Shown: positions 27,147-36,432, numbered from the stretch's first letter. The stretch is 64,000 bases of DNA from JACZUI01 sp965216725 (GCA_965216725.1 CBDCGI010000005.1:62001-126000), one strand, 5' to 3'. A program made the numbers and translations. The notes: generated by a model not told the origin, from the letters alone.

Positions 27147-27794
27147 ATGGAGATGACATCAGACCGCTGGGATTACACCGAACGCTATTCGGGTGAGGTT
27201 TTTGGGCAACAAGACCCCCACCTCGCCGGCCTGATGGCGGAGGCAGTCGCCGCGGGGCTTCCCAACATCGCAGTCTCGGCCGATGTGGGAAGACTGCTGA
27301 TGATCTTGACTTCCCTCACCCGGGGACGGCTGGCGGTTGAAGTCGGGACCCTCGGAGGGTATTCGGGTATCTGGATAGCGCGTGGCCTCTCCCCCACGGG
27401 ACGTCTGATCACGATCGAGTACGAGGATCGCCATGCCGATTTCGCCGAGGAGCAGTTTCGGATTGCGGGGCTTGAGAGTCGGGTCGAGGTACGTCGGGGT
27501 GCCGGGATCGAAGTGCTTGGGGATCTGGTGGCCGAGTTGGGCGCGGGAACGGTGGATGTGCTCTTCCTGGATGCGGTGAAGACCGAGTACGTCGACTACT
27601 TCAGGATTGGTAGGGAGTTTGTGGCGCCGGGAGGCTTGGTGGTCGCCGACAATGTCTATGGGACCGGCAGAGGGTGGATCGACGAGGGCTACGGCACCGA
27701 CGATTTCAATCGGTTGGTGGCAGACGATCCGGAGTTCGAGGCGGTGGCGGTTCCGCTACGGCAGGGGTTGTTGATTGCACGGCGGAATGGGTAG
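27147..27794 (+). CDS. O-methyltransferase, CCoAOMT-like family
   Basis: This 215-aa SAM-dependent O-methyltransferase is of the caffeoyl-CoA/MdmC family. Key segments are AVEVGTLGGYSGIWIARGL (SAM motif I), LITIEYEDRHADFAEEQF (acidic ribose site), VDVLFLDAVKTEYVDYF (metal-binding Asp) and GGLVVADNVYGTG (metal-binding DN). The substrate is unknown, probably a catechol-like or small phenolic compound. Confidence 0.9.
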   Translation: MEMTSDRWDYTERYSGEVFGQQDPHLAGLMAEAVAAGLPNIAVSADVGRLLMILTSLTRGRLAVEVGTLGGYSGIWIARGLSPTGRLITIEYEDRHADFAEEQFRIAGLESRVEVRRGAGIEVLGDLVAELGAGTVDVLFLDAVKTEYVDYFRIGREFVAPGGLVVADNVYGTGRGWIDEGYGTDDFNRLVADDPEFEAVAVPLRQGLLIARRNG

Positions 27795-27922
27795 GCGGCT
27801 GTCAGTCAATTCTGCGCAGCGTTTGTCCCATATTTGAAGCTCTGCTCCTGAGGAGCACGGTGACAGGCTTGTGGTGGGTAGTCGGTCTGCTTATTGAACG
27901 AAATGGTGCTCCCGGAAGTCGG

Positions 27923-29096
27923 TCAAACCTCGAAGAGGTCCCTGATAGCCGTGGTATCGGGTTTGCCCAGGGGTGTGGTCGGTATCTGACCAACCCGCCT
28001 CACCCTTTTTGGCTTGGCGTATGGCGGAAGCTCCGCCGATTGGAGGGAGTCGGGCTCAGCACTTCCGGTATAGGCCACGCATGTCTCATTTCCCCATTCG
28101 TTCGACGGAAGAGCCACGACAACCGCCTGTTCCACCCCTGGCAATGCTTCGACGGCGGTCTGGACCAGCGACCGACTCACATTCTCGCCGCCGGTGATGA
28201 TCATGTCGTCGGCACGACCGCTCACCATAAGGGCGCCCTCATCGTCGAGCTCCCCGAGGTCACCGGTGACCAGCCAGCCCTCCTGATCGATGAAACGGGA
28301 GGAGATCATCGGGCCCCGAACCAGAATTCTCTGATCGTCGCGAATTCGGAGCTCGACTCCGGGAAGCGGATGAGCCTTCTTCGCAACCGGCGAGCCCGGT
28401 TTCAGTGTCGCCACCTGCCCGCAGGTCTCGGTCATCCCGTAGGTGGGCAACGCCGGGATACCGGCATGGTGGGCCCTTTCCAACAAACCATCAGGAATCG
28501 GGCCACCGCCAACGAGAACCGCTTTCAGATCTGAATAGGGGCCGGGGTCAGCGTCGAGGGCCCTGATCAGCATCGTGGGCACCACCGAAGCGATGGTCAC
28601 ATCACGGAGAGCGGCGGCAAATGTCTCGGGATCAAACTCCTCCAAGAGCCTGACGCCCCCCTCCGCGTAGGCGGAGCGGATGACGATCCCGAATCCAGCC
28701 ACGTGGTGGAGCGGCATGCGCCAACAGCCACACATCATCTGAGTCCGTGGTCCGAGATGAGCCATCGAAGCTGCGGCGGCCGACGCCCAATTCGTCACGG
28801 TCAGTGGGATCGGCTTGGGTTCGCTGTCGTGCCAGACGTGAACACGACGGTCGCCGCCTCGTCTTCGAGGGAGAGGCCCAGGGTCGGGCTGACCGGGTCC
28901 CAGCAGTACCGGCAGTCCCGTGGTCGCTGCAGCGAAGAATGGCCAGGATCGACTCGATTGTCAGAGAGGGCCGGAGAACATCAGTGCCAACGTGGAGATT
29001 TCGCACGATGGCAGCGGCGTTGCCGTAGGTGAGCTGGCGCGCTCCATCGTCGAGAAAGACCCGATCACTTTGCGCGTTTTCCAACCACTCCAACAT
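27923..29096 (-). pseudogene. menE: o-succinylbenzoate-CoA ligase, frameshifted
   Basis: MenE activates o-succinylbenzoate to its CoA ester in menaquinone synthesis. The C-terminal two-thirds are intact in one frame (AVLVGGGPIPDGLLERA, PTYGMTETCG, GWLVTGDLGELDDEG, GKPDTTAIRDLF). The adenylate P-loop VVFTSGTTANP (about 28818-28850) lies in a second frame. The N-terminus MLEWLENAQSDRVFLDDGA to LTIESILAILR lies in a third. At least two indels are therefore needed, near 28815 and between 28863 and 28934. All frames keep family sequence, so recent decay or local sequence error are both possible. Confidence 0.82.
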
Positions 29097-29119
29097 CAAC
29101 ACGATCTTCCCATACCCCG

Positions 29120-29166
29120 TTCTGTGCGTCTTAACCGCGGACTGTCCGCGGTTAAGGCGCACAGAA
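29120..29166. repeat. 47-bp near-perfect palindrome between menE and menB
   Basis: Two 22-nt arms around the trinucleotide CTG are complementary, with a single G:T mismatch. The arms run from TTCTGTGCG at 29120 to CGCACAGAA at 29166. The element sits between the divergent menE and menB starts, so it would fall in a 5' leader or promoter. The outer part (CCCGTTCTGTGCGTCTTA) is repeated on the opposite strand at 46162-46179. Confidence 0.85.
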
Positions 29167-29185
29167 GGTCGTATCCTGGCTGATC

Positions 29186-30086
29186 GTGGTTTCTGAGATC
29201 TTCAACGCCGAGCTTTGGCAGGAAGTGGAAGGCTTCGACTTCACCGACATCACCTATCACCGGGCTCGTGAGGCCGGTGTGGTGCGGGTCGCTTTCGACC
29301 GCGCTGACGTCCGAAACGCATTTCGACCCCACACGGTCGACGAGCTCTACACCGCGCTGGATCACGCCCGTCAGACCACCGACGTCGGATGTGTTCTCCT
29401 CACCGGGAACGGTCCCTCACCAAAAGACGGAGGATGGGCCTTTTGCTCGGGAGGTGACCAAAGGATTCGAGGCCGGGACGGCTACAAGTACGCCGAAGGT
29501 GAAGAACCTACGGCCGTGGACCCGGCCCGGACCGGACGTCTCCACATCCTGGAGGTGCAGCGACTCATCAGGTTCATGCCCAAAGTCGTGATCGCCGTCG
29601 TTCCAGGCTGGGCCGTGGGCGGAGGCCACTCTCTCCATGTCGTCTGCGACTCTGACGTTGGCCTCGGCCGAGCACGCAATCTTCAAACAGACCGACGCCG
29701 ACGTAGCCTCCTACGACGCCGGATACGGGTCTGCGTATCTGGCCCGTCAAGTCGGTCAGAAGCGGGCTCGGGAGATCTTCTTCTTGGGTCGCGACTACAG
29801 CGCTCAGCAGGCCTACGAGATGGGAATGGTCAACGCGGTTGTACCTCACGCCGATCTCGAAACGACCGCCCTGCAGTGGGGAGGGGAGATCGTTACCAAG
29901 AGCCCAACGGCCCAGCGCATGCTCAAGTTCGCCTTCAACATGATCGACGACGGGCTGGCCGGCCAGCAGATATTCGCCGGTGAGGCGACCCGCCTCGGCT
30001 ATATGACCGACGAGGCGCAGGAAGGCCGCGATTCTTTCCTAGAAAAACGCGATCCTGACTTTGGCCGGTTTCCCTGGCACTACTGA
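29186..30086 (+). pseudogene. menB: 1,4-dihydroxy-2-naphthoyl-CoA synthase, one frameshift
   Basis: MenB forms the naphthoate ring of menaquinone from o-succinylbenzoyl-CoA. The first frame runs from GTG 29186 through RNAFRPHTVDELYTALDHAR and CSGGDQRIRGRDGYKY to GWAVGGGHSLHVVCD. The sequence then continues as LTLASAEHAIFKQTDADVAS in the +1 frame and ends normally at 30086. Removing one T near 29651 restores a 299-aa MenB. The flanking protein sequence is fully conserved in character, so the lesion is very recent or a sequencing error. Confidence 0.88.
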
Positions 30087-30090
30087 GCCA

Positions 30091-30975
30091 TTGACGCGGT
30101 TCCAGGCCTGGAAAACGGCGGCTCGGGTTCACACGCTGCCGGCGGCGCTAGTCCCGGTGCTGGTCGGAGCAGGTCTCGCTGCCGGCGACGACGCGTTCAA
30201 TCCTGCCGCGTTTGGCTGGGCATTGGCAGGGGCGCTAGCCATTCAGGTGGCCGCCAACTTCGCCAACGACGTGTCGGACGCGAGTCGGGGCGCCGACACC
30301 CCAGATCGACTCGGACCGCCAAGAATGGTCGCCCAAGGCGAGATCACCCCTCGCCAGATGTGGGGCGGCGTGATGGTGGCCCTCACCGTCGCGCTAGGGG
30401 CGGGCGTGGCGCTGACCATCATCGCCGGGCCCATCATCCTCCTGATCGGCGTTGCCTCGGTGGCAGCGATGCTCGGCTACGTAGGGGGACCGGCGCCGTA
30501 CGGGTATCGGGGTCTCGGGGAAGTGTTTGTGTTCGTGTTCTTCGGATTGGTGGCGACCGTGGGCGGCAGATACGTCCATGACACAAGTGCGCCTCTGGAC
30601 GCGTGGCTGCTGGCAATCCCGATCGGGATGCTGGCCAGTGCAATCCTCGTCGCCAACAACTACAGAGACATCGACACCGATGCCGCTGCCGGGAAAAGGA
30701 CGCTCGCCGTGATCGTTGGCCATGAGTCAACCAAACGCTTGTTCGCGACCTTCATCTACGGCGCCCTCGCCCTGATTGTCATATTCGGTGCCGTGGGCTG
30801 GACGCCGCGAGCCACGATGCTTGCCGGCTTCTTGCTTCCGTTTGCCACGGTTCCGGTACGGATCCTCAGCCTCAAGACCGACAGTTTCGCCCTGATCAGG
30901 GCGCTCAAAATGACCGCGATCCTGCAATTGGTGACCGGACTCGCAGTTGCTTCGGGAGCCGCGATAACTCTTTGA
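30091..30975 (+). CDS. menA: 1,4-dihydroxy-2-naphthoate polyprenyltransferase
   Basis: This 294-aa UbiA-superfamily membrane enzyme attaches the isoprenoid tail to dihydroxynaphthoate, forming demethylmenaquinone. Both Asp-rich sites are present: NFANDVSDASRGAD (about residues 57-70) and NNYRDIDTDAAAGKRTL (about 190-206). About eight membrane helices can be seen. I start at TTG 30091, 5 nt after the menB stop; TTG 30061, overlapping menB, is an alternative. Its intact frame beside broken menB and menE is notable. Confidence 0.92.
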   Translation: MTRFQAWKTAARVHTLPAALVPVLVGAGLAAGDDAFNPAAFGWALAGALAIQVAANFANDVSDASRGADTPDRLGPPRMVAQGEITPRQMWGGVMVALTVALGAGVALTIIAGPIILLIGVASVAAMLGYVGGPAPYGYRGLGEVFVFVFFGLVATVGGRYVHDTSAPLDAWLLAIPIGMLASAILVANNYRDIDTDAAAGKRTLAVIVGHESTKRLFATFIYGALALIVIFGAVGWTPRATMLAGFLLPFATVPVRILSLKTDSFALIRALKMTAILQLVTGLAVASGAAITL

Positions 30976-30989
30976 GACGTCGTAACCCC

Positions 30990-31751
30990 ATGAATCGCCA
31001 TGCATCAATCCTCCTCACGTTGGCCCTGATCGTCTCCGCATGCGGAACGGAGCCCGACGCGGGAGGCTCACCCGATGGCGCGTGGGAGCTCACCGCGGGA
31101 ACGATGGCTGGTAACGCAATCACCGTCATCGACGAGTATCCGGTAACCCTCACCATTGAGGGAGACCGTGCCGGCGGCACCGCCGCCTGCAACGGCTACG
31201 GCGGGCGGGTGGAAATCGACGGCACAACCATTGCCTTCACCGATTTGGGCATCACCGAAATGGCCTGCATCGACCCGGGCGTAATGGACTCCGAGTCGGC
31301 ATACATGCAAGCATTTGCCGGTGTCGACACCTACACGAGGGAAGGTGAAACCTTGACATTGACTGGCACGGATGTCTCGCTGGTCTACGAGTTGCTGCCG
31401 CCAGTCCCTACTGCCGACTTGGTGGGAACTGTTTGGGTATTGGAGGGCCTTGTGAGCGGGGAGGCGGTGTCCAGCGTCAGTGGCGATCGAGCCACACTCG
31501 AGATGTTCAGCGACGGCTCTCTGATCGGCTCCACAGGTTGTCGAACGCTCACCGGAAGCTATGAGGTCTTCGGAGCCTCCGTCTCGTTCACAGAATTCGG
31601 AGCCGATGGAGAATGCCCCTCAGAGCTGTCGGACCAGGACGACCATGTGATCGGAGTACTCGGCGACGGATTCTCCGTGAAAATCGACGACGAGACGATG
31701 ACCGTGACCTCGGCGGGAGCCGCCGGACTCTTCTACCGCGCCGAGTCCTGA
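30990..31751 (+). CDS. Lipoprotein with two META (HslJ-like) domains
   Basis: This 253-aa lipoprotein has a signal ending LIVSACGTE (lipobox). Two META domains follow, at about residues 30-130 and 140-245, each with the conserved cysteine-bearing ACNGYGG or TGCRTLTGSYEV segment. META domains occur in heat-shock protein HslJ and secreted proteins linked to stress or novobiocin resistance. An ATG at 30990 gives a better signal than the upstream alternative. The gene's end overlaps the convergent hydrolase by 19 bp. Confidence 0.85.
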   Translation: MNRHASILLTLALIVSACGTEPDAGGSPDGAWELTAGTMAGNAITVIDEYPVTLTIEGDRAGGTAACNGYGGRVEIDGTTIAFTDLGITEMACIDPGVMDSESAYMQAFAGVDTYTREGETLTLTGTDVSLVYELLPPVPTADLVGTVWVLEGLVSGEAVSSVSGDRATLEMFSDGSLIGSTGCRTLTGSYEVFGASVSFTEFGADGECPSELSDQDDHVIGVLGDGFSVKIDDETMTVTSAGAAGLFYRAES

Positions 31752-32488
31752 ACGGCGGCCGCAAGCCGCCTGGTCCTCGCAGCAACCAAATCGGGCCGCT
31801 CCATCGCGAGGAAATGTCCAGCACCATCAACTACCTCCAACCCCGCTTTGGGCATGAGAGACGTCAATGAGCGCGGATGGTTGCCGCTGATGGTGTCTGA
31901 CTCCGCGCCCACCATCACCAGGACTGGCACCTCGATCATGTGCAGCCGGTCCCAGGTGTCGTGGTCGTTTGACGCTCGATAGATGTCCGCTTCGATCTCC
32001 GGGTCGCAGACCAGCGTGACTGGTCCGTCGCCGCGAAAGCCACATTCGACATAGCCGGCGAGGGCGTCGGGATGCCATCGGGCGAACAGCTGGCGGGAGG
32101 CGAAATTGGCTAGAGCCGCCTCACGCGAAGGGAACTCGCGCTTTCGCTTCAGGGCCCCGGGACTCAGGAAATGCTCGACTCGGACATGAGGGCCGGGAAA
32201 GATGATCGGCTCGATCAAAATCAGCCCCCGAAATCGGGTCGGGTCTTGGACCTGAGCCATCGCGATCGCCGCCGCTCCCATCGAATGCCCGACGCCGATC
32301 CCTCCCGGCTCGGTCTCGTCGAGCACTTGCTCGCCAAACCTCGCCCAGTCGACCGGAAGATCCAGGGTTGGTCCCGATCCGTGCCCTGCAAAGTCCCAAA
32401 TCACGGTTTCGAGGTCGTCCAACGCGTCGATCACCGGTGTCCATACGCGGCTACAGAAACTGGTGGCGTGGGCGAGGTAAATGGCCAT
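31733..32488 (-). CDS. Alpha/beta hydrolase
   Basis: This 251-aa hydrolase has the nucleophile elbow GVGHSMGAAA (Ser about residue 89), an acidic residue region VPVLVMVGAESD and the catalytic His in VVDGAGHFLAMERP. The N-terminal YLAHATSFCSRVWTPVI matches the oxyanion-hole strand of epoxide-hydrolase and haloalkane-type enzymes, with the usual HG replaced by HA. The substrate is unknown. Confidence 0.85.
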   Translation of the reverse strand: MAIYLAHATSFCSRVWTPVIDALDDLETVIWDFAGHGSGPTLDLPVDWARFGEQVLDETEPGGIGVGHSMGAAAIAMAQVQDPTRFRGLILIEPIIFPGPHVRVEHFLSPGALKRKREFPSREAALANFASRQLFARWHPDALAGYVECGFRGDGPVTLVCDPEIEADIYRASNDHDTWDRLHMIEVPVLVMVGAESDTISGNHPRSLTSLMPKAGLEVVDGAGHFLAMERPDLVAARTRRLAAAVQDSAR

Positions 32489-32573
32489 CTGGGCACAGTA
32501 GAGGCTAAAGACACCCGAACATTTGCCCTTCGGCTTTGGCTGTCCCTGCCCGAGACGGGGTATTTTGGCGCCG

Positions 32574-35204
32574 TTGCCCTACATCTTTGACTTCGACTCA
32601 ACCGACGGCACCGATCGCGACTTGCTCGGCGGCAAGGGCGCGGGTCTGGCACGGATGACGTCGCTCGGCTTGCCCGTCCCGGCAGGCTTCACCATAAGCA
32701 CTGAAGCCTGCCGGCACGCGATGACAACCGGGGCGGTTCCCGATGGCCTCTGGGAGGAGGTCGGCGCCGCAGTGGAGCGCATGGCCGGCAAGGCAGGAAG
32801 AACCTTCGGAGGCGGCCCGGTGCCGCTGCTTGTCTCGGTCAGGTCCGGCGCCAAATTCTCCATGCCGGGGATGATGGACACGATCCTCAACATCGGGATC
32901 AACGACGACGTGGTCAAGGAGCTCATCGAGTGGTCGGGCGACCCCCATTTTGCCTGGGACGCCTACCGGCGATTCGTCCAGATGTACGGCAACGTCGTTC
33001 TCGGTATCGACGACCACGAGTTCCAGGCGGTGCTGACCGACTTGAGGACGTTCCGCGGTGTGGACAACGACGCCGACCTGTCCACTGACGACCTCGAAAG
33101 CGCCACGCGGAGATTCCAAACCATCATCATCGGTCACCATCCCGCCGGTCTTCCGACCGATCCATTCGATCAGCTCCAGGGTGCGATCTCGGCCGTGTTC
33201 GACTCCTGGAACGGCAAGCGCGCAATCGAATATCGGAAGATCAACCGGATCCCGGACGATTTGGGTACTGCTGCCAACGTCCAGACGATGGTGTTTGGGG
33301 ACATGGGTGACGATTCGGGAACCGGAGTCTGTTTCACCCGCGACCCGGCAACCGGATCGAGGCTTTCATACGGCGACTACCTGCCACGTGCCCAGGGTGA
33401 AGACGTCGTGGCCGGGATCCGAAACACCCTTTCTCTGGACGATCTCGGATCTCTCCACCCGGAATGCCACGCGCAGTTGCTCGAGATCATGGACGGGCTC
33501 GAGTCGCACTATCGAGATATGTGCGACATCGAGTTCACCATCGAGAAGAACACTCTGTACATCCTGCAGACGCGTGCTGGGAAACGGACCGCGGCTGCCG
33601 CAGTCCGCATGGCGGTTGCAATGTTCAACGAGGGCCTTATCGACAAGCCCACGGCGGTCACTCGTGTTGAGCCGGCCTCCCTTGAGCAACTCCACCGGCC
33701 CCGTATCTCGTCGGACGTGAGCTTGGGAACAGCCATGGCCATGGGCGTGGCCGCTTCGCCAGGAGCGGCGAGCGGACGCGTCGTCTTCACCGCAGACGAT
33801 GCAGTGGCCTGGGTCGAATCGGGCGAGGAGGTGATCCTCGTCACACAGGAAACCACCCCCGACGACATCCACGGCATGGCAGCCGCCCGGGGAATTCTCA
33901 CGAGCCAAGGGGGCAAGACGTCACATGCCGCCGTGGTAGCCCGGGGAATGGGAAAGCCGGCAGTCACCGGAGCGGCGAGTGTGGTTGTCGACGACCGGGC
34001 GCTGATCGCGACAGTGGCGGGCCAGGAAATCCATCAGGGCGAGGTGATCACGATCGACGGCACCACCGGCGCGGTGTACCGAGGAGAAGTGGCGATGGTC
34101 GAGCCGGAGCCTCTCCCGGAGCTGGGGACACTCCTTGGCTGGGCCGACGAGATAAAGAGCATCGGAGTTCGGGCAAATGCAGACACCCCTAGAGATGCGG
34201 CCTTGGCGCGCGAGCGGGGAGCCAGAGGAATAGGTCTGGCTCGGACAGAGCACATGTTCATGGGAGAACGGCTTGGGATCGTGCGCTCGATCATCCTCGC
34301 CGCCAACCAGGAGGAGCGTGCCTCCGCGCTACAGCACCTGGAGACACTCCAAGTGTCGGATTTCGAGGCCATTCTCGAAGCCATGGACGGCTTACCCGTC
34401 GTGATTCGGATGCTGGACCCGCCGCTGCACGAGTTTCTGCCCTCGCGACTGGAGCTGGAGCACGAGATGTTGCGCCGGGTCAGGGCAGGGACGCCGATCG
34501 ATGACCTTCAGCACATGTCCGACCAGGTGGCTCGATGGGAGGAGACCAATCCGATGCTCGGCCTGCGCGGAGTGAGGCTGGGATTGATGCTCGACAACCT
34601 CTACCGAATGCAAGCGCGGGCGGCAGGTGCAGCTCTAGTGCGCAGACACGAGGCCGGCGGAGACCCCAGACTCGAGATCATGGTGCCCCTGGTGTCGGAC
34701 GTTGAGGAACTGGCGAGGATGCGCGATCTAATCACAGAGGAGATCACGGCAGCCGGCGCCGCCGCTGGGATGCGGCTCCAGATTCCAATCGGAACGATGA
34801 TCGAGCTTCCCCGTGCGGCGCTGACATCAGGCGAGATTGCCAAGACAGCCGAGTTCTTCTCCTTTGGCACCAACGACCTCACCCAGATGACCTACGGCCT
34901 GTCGCGCGACGACGCCGAAGGCCATTTCCTCCGGGAGTACCTGGAGCAGGGGATATTCGCATCAGACCCCTTCCAAACGCTCGACCAGGACGGCGTGGGC
35001 AGACTCGTCCGGGTCGCCACCATTGAAGGGCGAGAGGCCAACCCGGACCTGATTGTCGGGTTGTGCGGCGAGCACGGTGGCGACCCCGACTCGATCGCTT
35101 TCGTCGCCGGCCTGGGGCTCGACTACGTCTCGTGCAGCCCGCCCCGCATCGAGGGCGCCCGTCTCGCCGCTGCTCAGGCCACAATCGCCGCCGGAAACGA
35201 CTAG
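32574..35204 (+). CDS. ppdK: Pyruvate, phosphate dikinase
   Basis: This 876-aa enzyme interconverts pyruvate, ATP and Pi with PEP, AMP and PPi. The N-terminal ATP-grasp domain starts with LLGGKGAGLARM. The swivelling domain carries the phospho-histidine in GGKTSHAAVVARGMGKP (His near residue 450). The C-terminal PEP/pyruvate barrel ends with the catalytic Cys in LCGEHGGDPDSI (near 830). TTG 32574 aligns with the family N-terminus and follows a TATTTT by 8 bp, suggesting a leaderless message. Together with the pyrophosphatase pump HppA it fits PPi-linked energy metabolism. Confidence 0.95.
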   Translation: MPYIFDFDSTDGTDRDLLGGKGAGLARMTSLGLPVPAGFTISTEACRHAMTTGAVPDGLWEEVGAAVERMAGKAGRTFGGGPVPLLVSVRSGAKFSMPGMMDTILNIGINDDVVKELIEWSGDPHFAWDAYRRFVQMYGNVVLGIDDHEFQAVLTDLRTFRGVDNDADLSTDDLESATRRFQTIIIGHHPAGLPTDPFDQLQGAISAVFDSWNGKRAIEYRKINRIPDDLGTAANVQTMVFGDMGDDSGTGVCFTRDPATGSRLSYGDYLPRAQGEDVVAGIRNTLSLDDLGSLHPECHAQLLEIMDGLESHYRDMCDIEFTIEKNTLYILQTRAGKRTAAAAVRMAVAMFNEGLIDKPTAVTRVEPASLEQLHRPRISSDVSLGTAMAMGVAASPGAASGRVVFTADDAVAWVESGEEVILVTQETTPDDIHGMAAARGILTSQGGKTSHAAVVARGMGKPAVTGAASVVVDDRALIATVAGQEIHQGEVITIDGTTGAVYRGEVAMVEPEPLPELGTLLGWADEIKSIGVRANADTPRDAALARERGARGIGLARTEHMFMGERLGIVRSIILAANQEERASALQHLETLQVSDFEAILEAMDGLPVVIRMLDPPLHEFLPSRLELEHEMLRRVRAGTPIDDLQHMSDQVARWEETNPMLGLRGVRLGLMLDNLYRMQARAAGAALVRRHEAGGDPRLEIMVPLVSDVEELARMRDLITEEITAAGAAAGMRLQIPIGTMIELPRAALTSGEIAKTAEFFSFGTNDLTQMTYGLSRDDAEGHFLREYLEQGIFASDPFQTLDQDGVGRLVRVATIEGREANPDLIVGLCGEHGGDPDSIAFVAGLGLDYVSCSPPRIEGARLAAAQATIAAGND

Positions 35205-35251
35205 GCCAGCAAACGTTCCCCAGCCTGACCCACCGAGGGTTCACCCGAACC

Positions 35252-35303
35252 CGTCGAGTGTGCTTGTACTACCCAAAAACCGAGACCTTAAGCACGCTCG
35301 ACG
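35252..35303. repeat. 52-bp dispersed palindrome, copy 1
   Basis: Left arm CGTCGAGTGTGCTTGTACT and right arm ACCTTAAGCACGCTCGACG flank a 14-nt loop ACCCAAAAACCGAG. The arms pair imperfectly in this copy. The loop and overall length are identical to the copy at 53470-53521. It lies between convergent ppdK and meaB, in the gene-free stretch 35205-35344. Confidence 0.9.
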
Positions 35304-35344
35304 AGTAGGAGGCACAGCATCTCACTCCAGAAGGTGATGAAGAG

Positions 35345-36013
35345 TCAACTACGCAACAGCTGGTCGGCGAGGGCCCTAACGCCCTCGCCAGTGGTGGCGG
35401 TCGTGACCAGGATCGGCCGGTCCTCCCCGACCGAGTTCCGCAATGCGTTGACCAGGGCGTCGACGCCTGGCTGGTCCCCTTTGTTGACCACAAACACGTC
35501 GGCGACCTCGACGATCCCAGCCTTGTCCGCCTGAACTTGGTCACCCCATCCCGGCGAGAGTACGAGCACGACAGTCTCCACCAAATGCATGACCTCGACT
35601 TCGGATTGGCCAACACCCACTGTCTCCACCAGGACGACGTCAAACCCAGACCGAGTCATTGCCTGGAGCACATCTCCCGTAGATGCAGCTAGGCCGCCCA
35701 AATGACCGCGGGATGCCATCGAGCGGACAAATACACCAGGATCATCGACATGGCCCTGCATCCGGATCCGATCACCGAGAATCGCACCTCCTGTCACCGG
35801 GCTGGAGGGGTCGACGGCTACAACGCCCACTGTCAATCCCCGAGAGCGCAGATCGGTGATCAAAGCGCCGGCGAGAGTCGACTTGCCTGCCCCGGGAGGA
35901 CCCGTGATCCCAATCGCCGGCGATAACGGATGATCTCTTGGGATTTCGACGCTCTCACCAGCCTCGAGACGAGTGATGAGCCGAGCCAGCTCGCGTCTGT
36001 TATCGGTCGCCAT
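35345..36013 (-). CDS. meaB: MeaB/ArgK-type GTPase chaperone (short form)
   Basis: MeaB-type G proteins protect and reload adenosylcobalamin-dependent methylmalonyl-CoA mutase. Motifs are P-loop GITGPPGAGKSTLAG, the family insert DPSSPVTGGAILGDRIRMQ, switch segment LVETVGVGQSE and base-specificity motif VVNKGD. At 222 aa it is about a hundred residues shorter than typical MeaB and lacks the C-terminal dimerisation arm. Its presence gives a plausible use for the cobalamin operon. No mutase gene lies adjacent. Confidence 0.88.
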   Translation of the reverse strand: MATDNRRELARLITRLEAGESVEIPRDHPLSPAIGITGPPGAGKSTLAGALITDLRSRGLTVGVVAVDPSSPVTGGAILGDRIRMQGHVDDPGVFVRSMASRGHLGGLAASTGDVLQAMTRSGFDVVLVETVGVGQSEVEVMHLVETVVLVLSPGWGDQVQADKAGIVEVADVFVVNKGDQPGVDALVNALRNSVGEDRPILVTTATTGEGVRALADQLLRS

Positions 36014-36039
36014 CGAGGGCGAAGGTTACGACAGGCTGC

Positions 36040-36372
36040 TCAGAGTGCCGGGATCTGGATGCCGCCCACGAGATCGTCTTCCAGGCCAGGGGCGTCGGCC
36101 GTGGCGTTGACTTCCACGACCCCAGGAACCCGGTCTTTGAGGATGCGTTCGATCCCGGCCTTCAAAGTCATCATGGAAAGCGGACAGCCGCCACATGCGC
36201 CAACCATCTGCAGGCTGACCACACCCTCTTCTTCACCGAGCAGCACGAGGTCGCCACCGTCGGCCTGAACGGCGGGACGGATGTAGTCCAGTGTCTCCCG
36301 GAGCTTGGCCGCGTCAACGGGGCCCTCTGGGGGCGCGCTCGACGCGATGGAGACGGGGGTGCTTTCGGTCAT
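36040..36372 (-). CDS. NifU C-terminal-like Fe-S scaffold/carrier
   Basis: This 110-aa protein has the NifU-like/Nfu domain that carries an Fe-S cluster on a CxxC pair: VGACGGCPLSMMTLKAGIE (about residues 55-73). It starts after a flexible Ser/Pro-rich N-terminus. I use ATG 36372; a TTG at 36384 is possible. It probably delivers clusters made by the Suf system (sufB at 19.4 kb). Confidence 0.88.
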   Translation of the reverse strand: MTESTPVSIASSAPPEGPVDAAKLRETLDYIRPAVQADGGDLVLLGEEEGVVSLQMVGACGGCPLSMMTLKAGIERILKDRVPGVVEVNATADAPGLEDDLVGGIQIPAL

Positions 36373-36432
36373 CTCAGATTCCAACCCTGGCAGTTGTGCG
36401 GTTCTTCCCGGGATTGTACTCGTGCCCGAGTG

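Noticed and set aside
28632..29162. Separate small protein from the menE N-terminal frame
   Set aside because: Its first part is the MenE N-terminus and the remainder is out-of-frame low-complexity sequence after an indel, so it is part of the frameshifted menE.
32523..32573. Seventeen extra N-terminal residues on PPDK
   Set aside because: The conserved family N-terminus begins at the TTG at 32574, and a -10-like TATTTT lies within the proposed extension.
35205..35337. Small protein translated across the 52-bp palindrome
   Set aside because: Similar short frames appear at both palindrome copies only because the DNA repeat is shared; there is no ribosome binding site or start.
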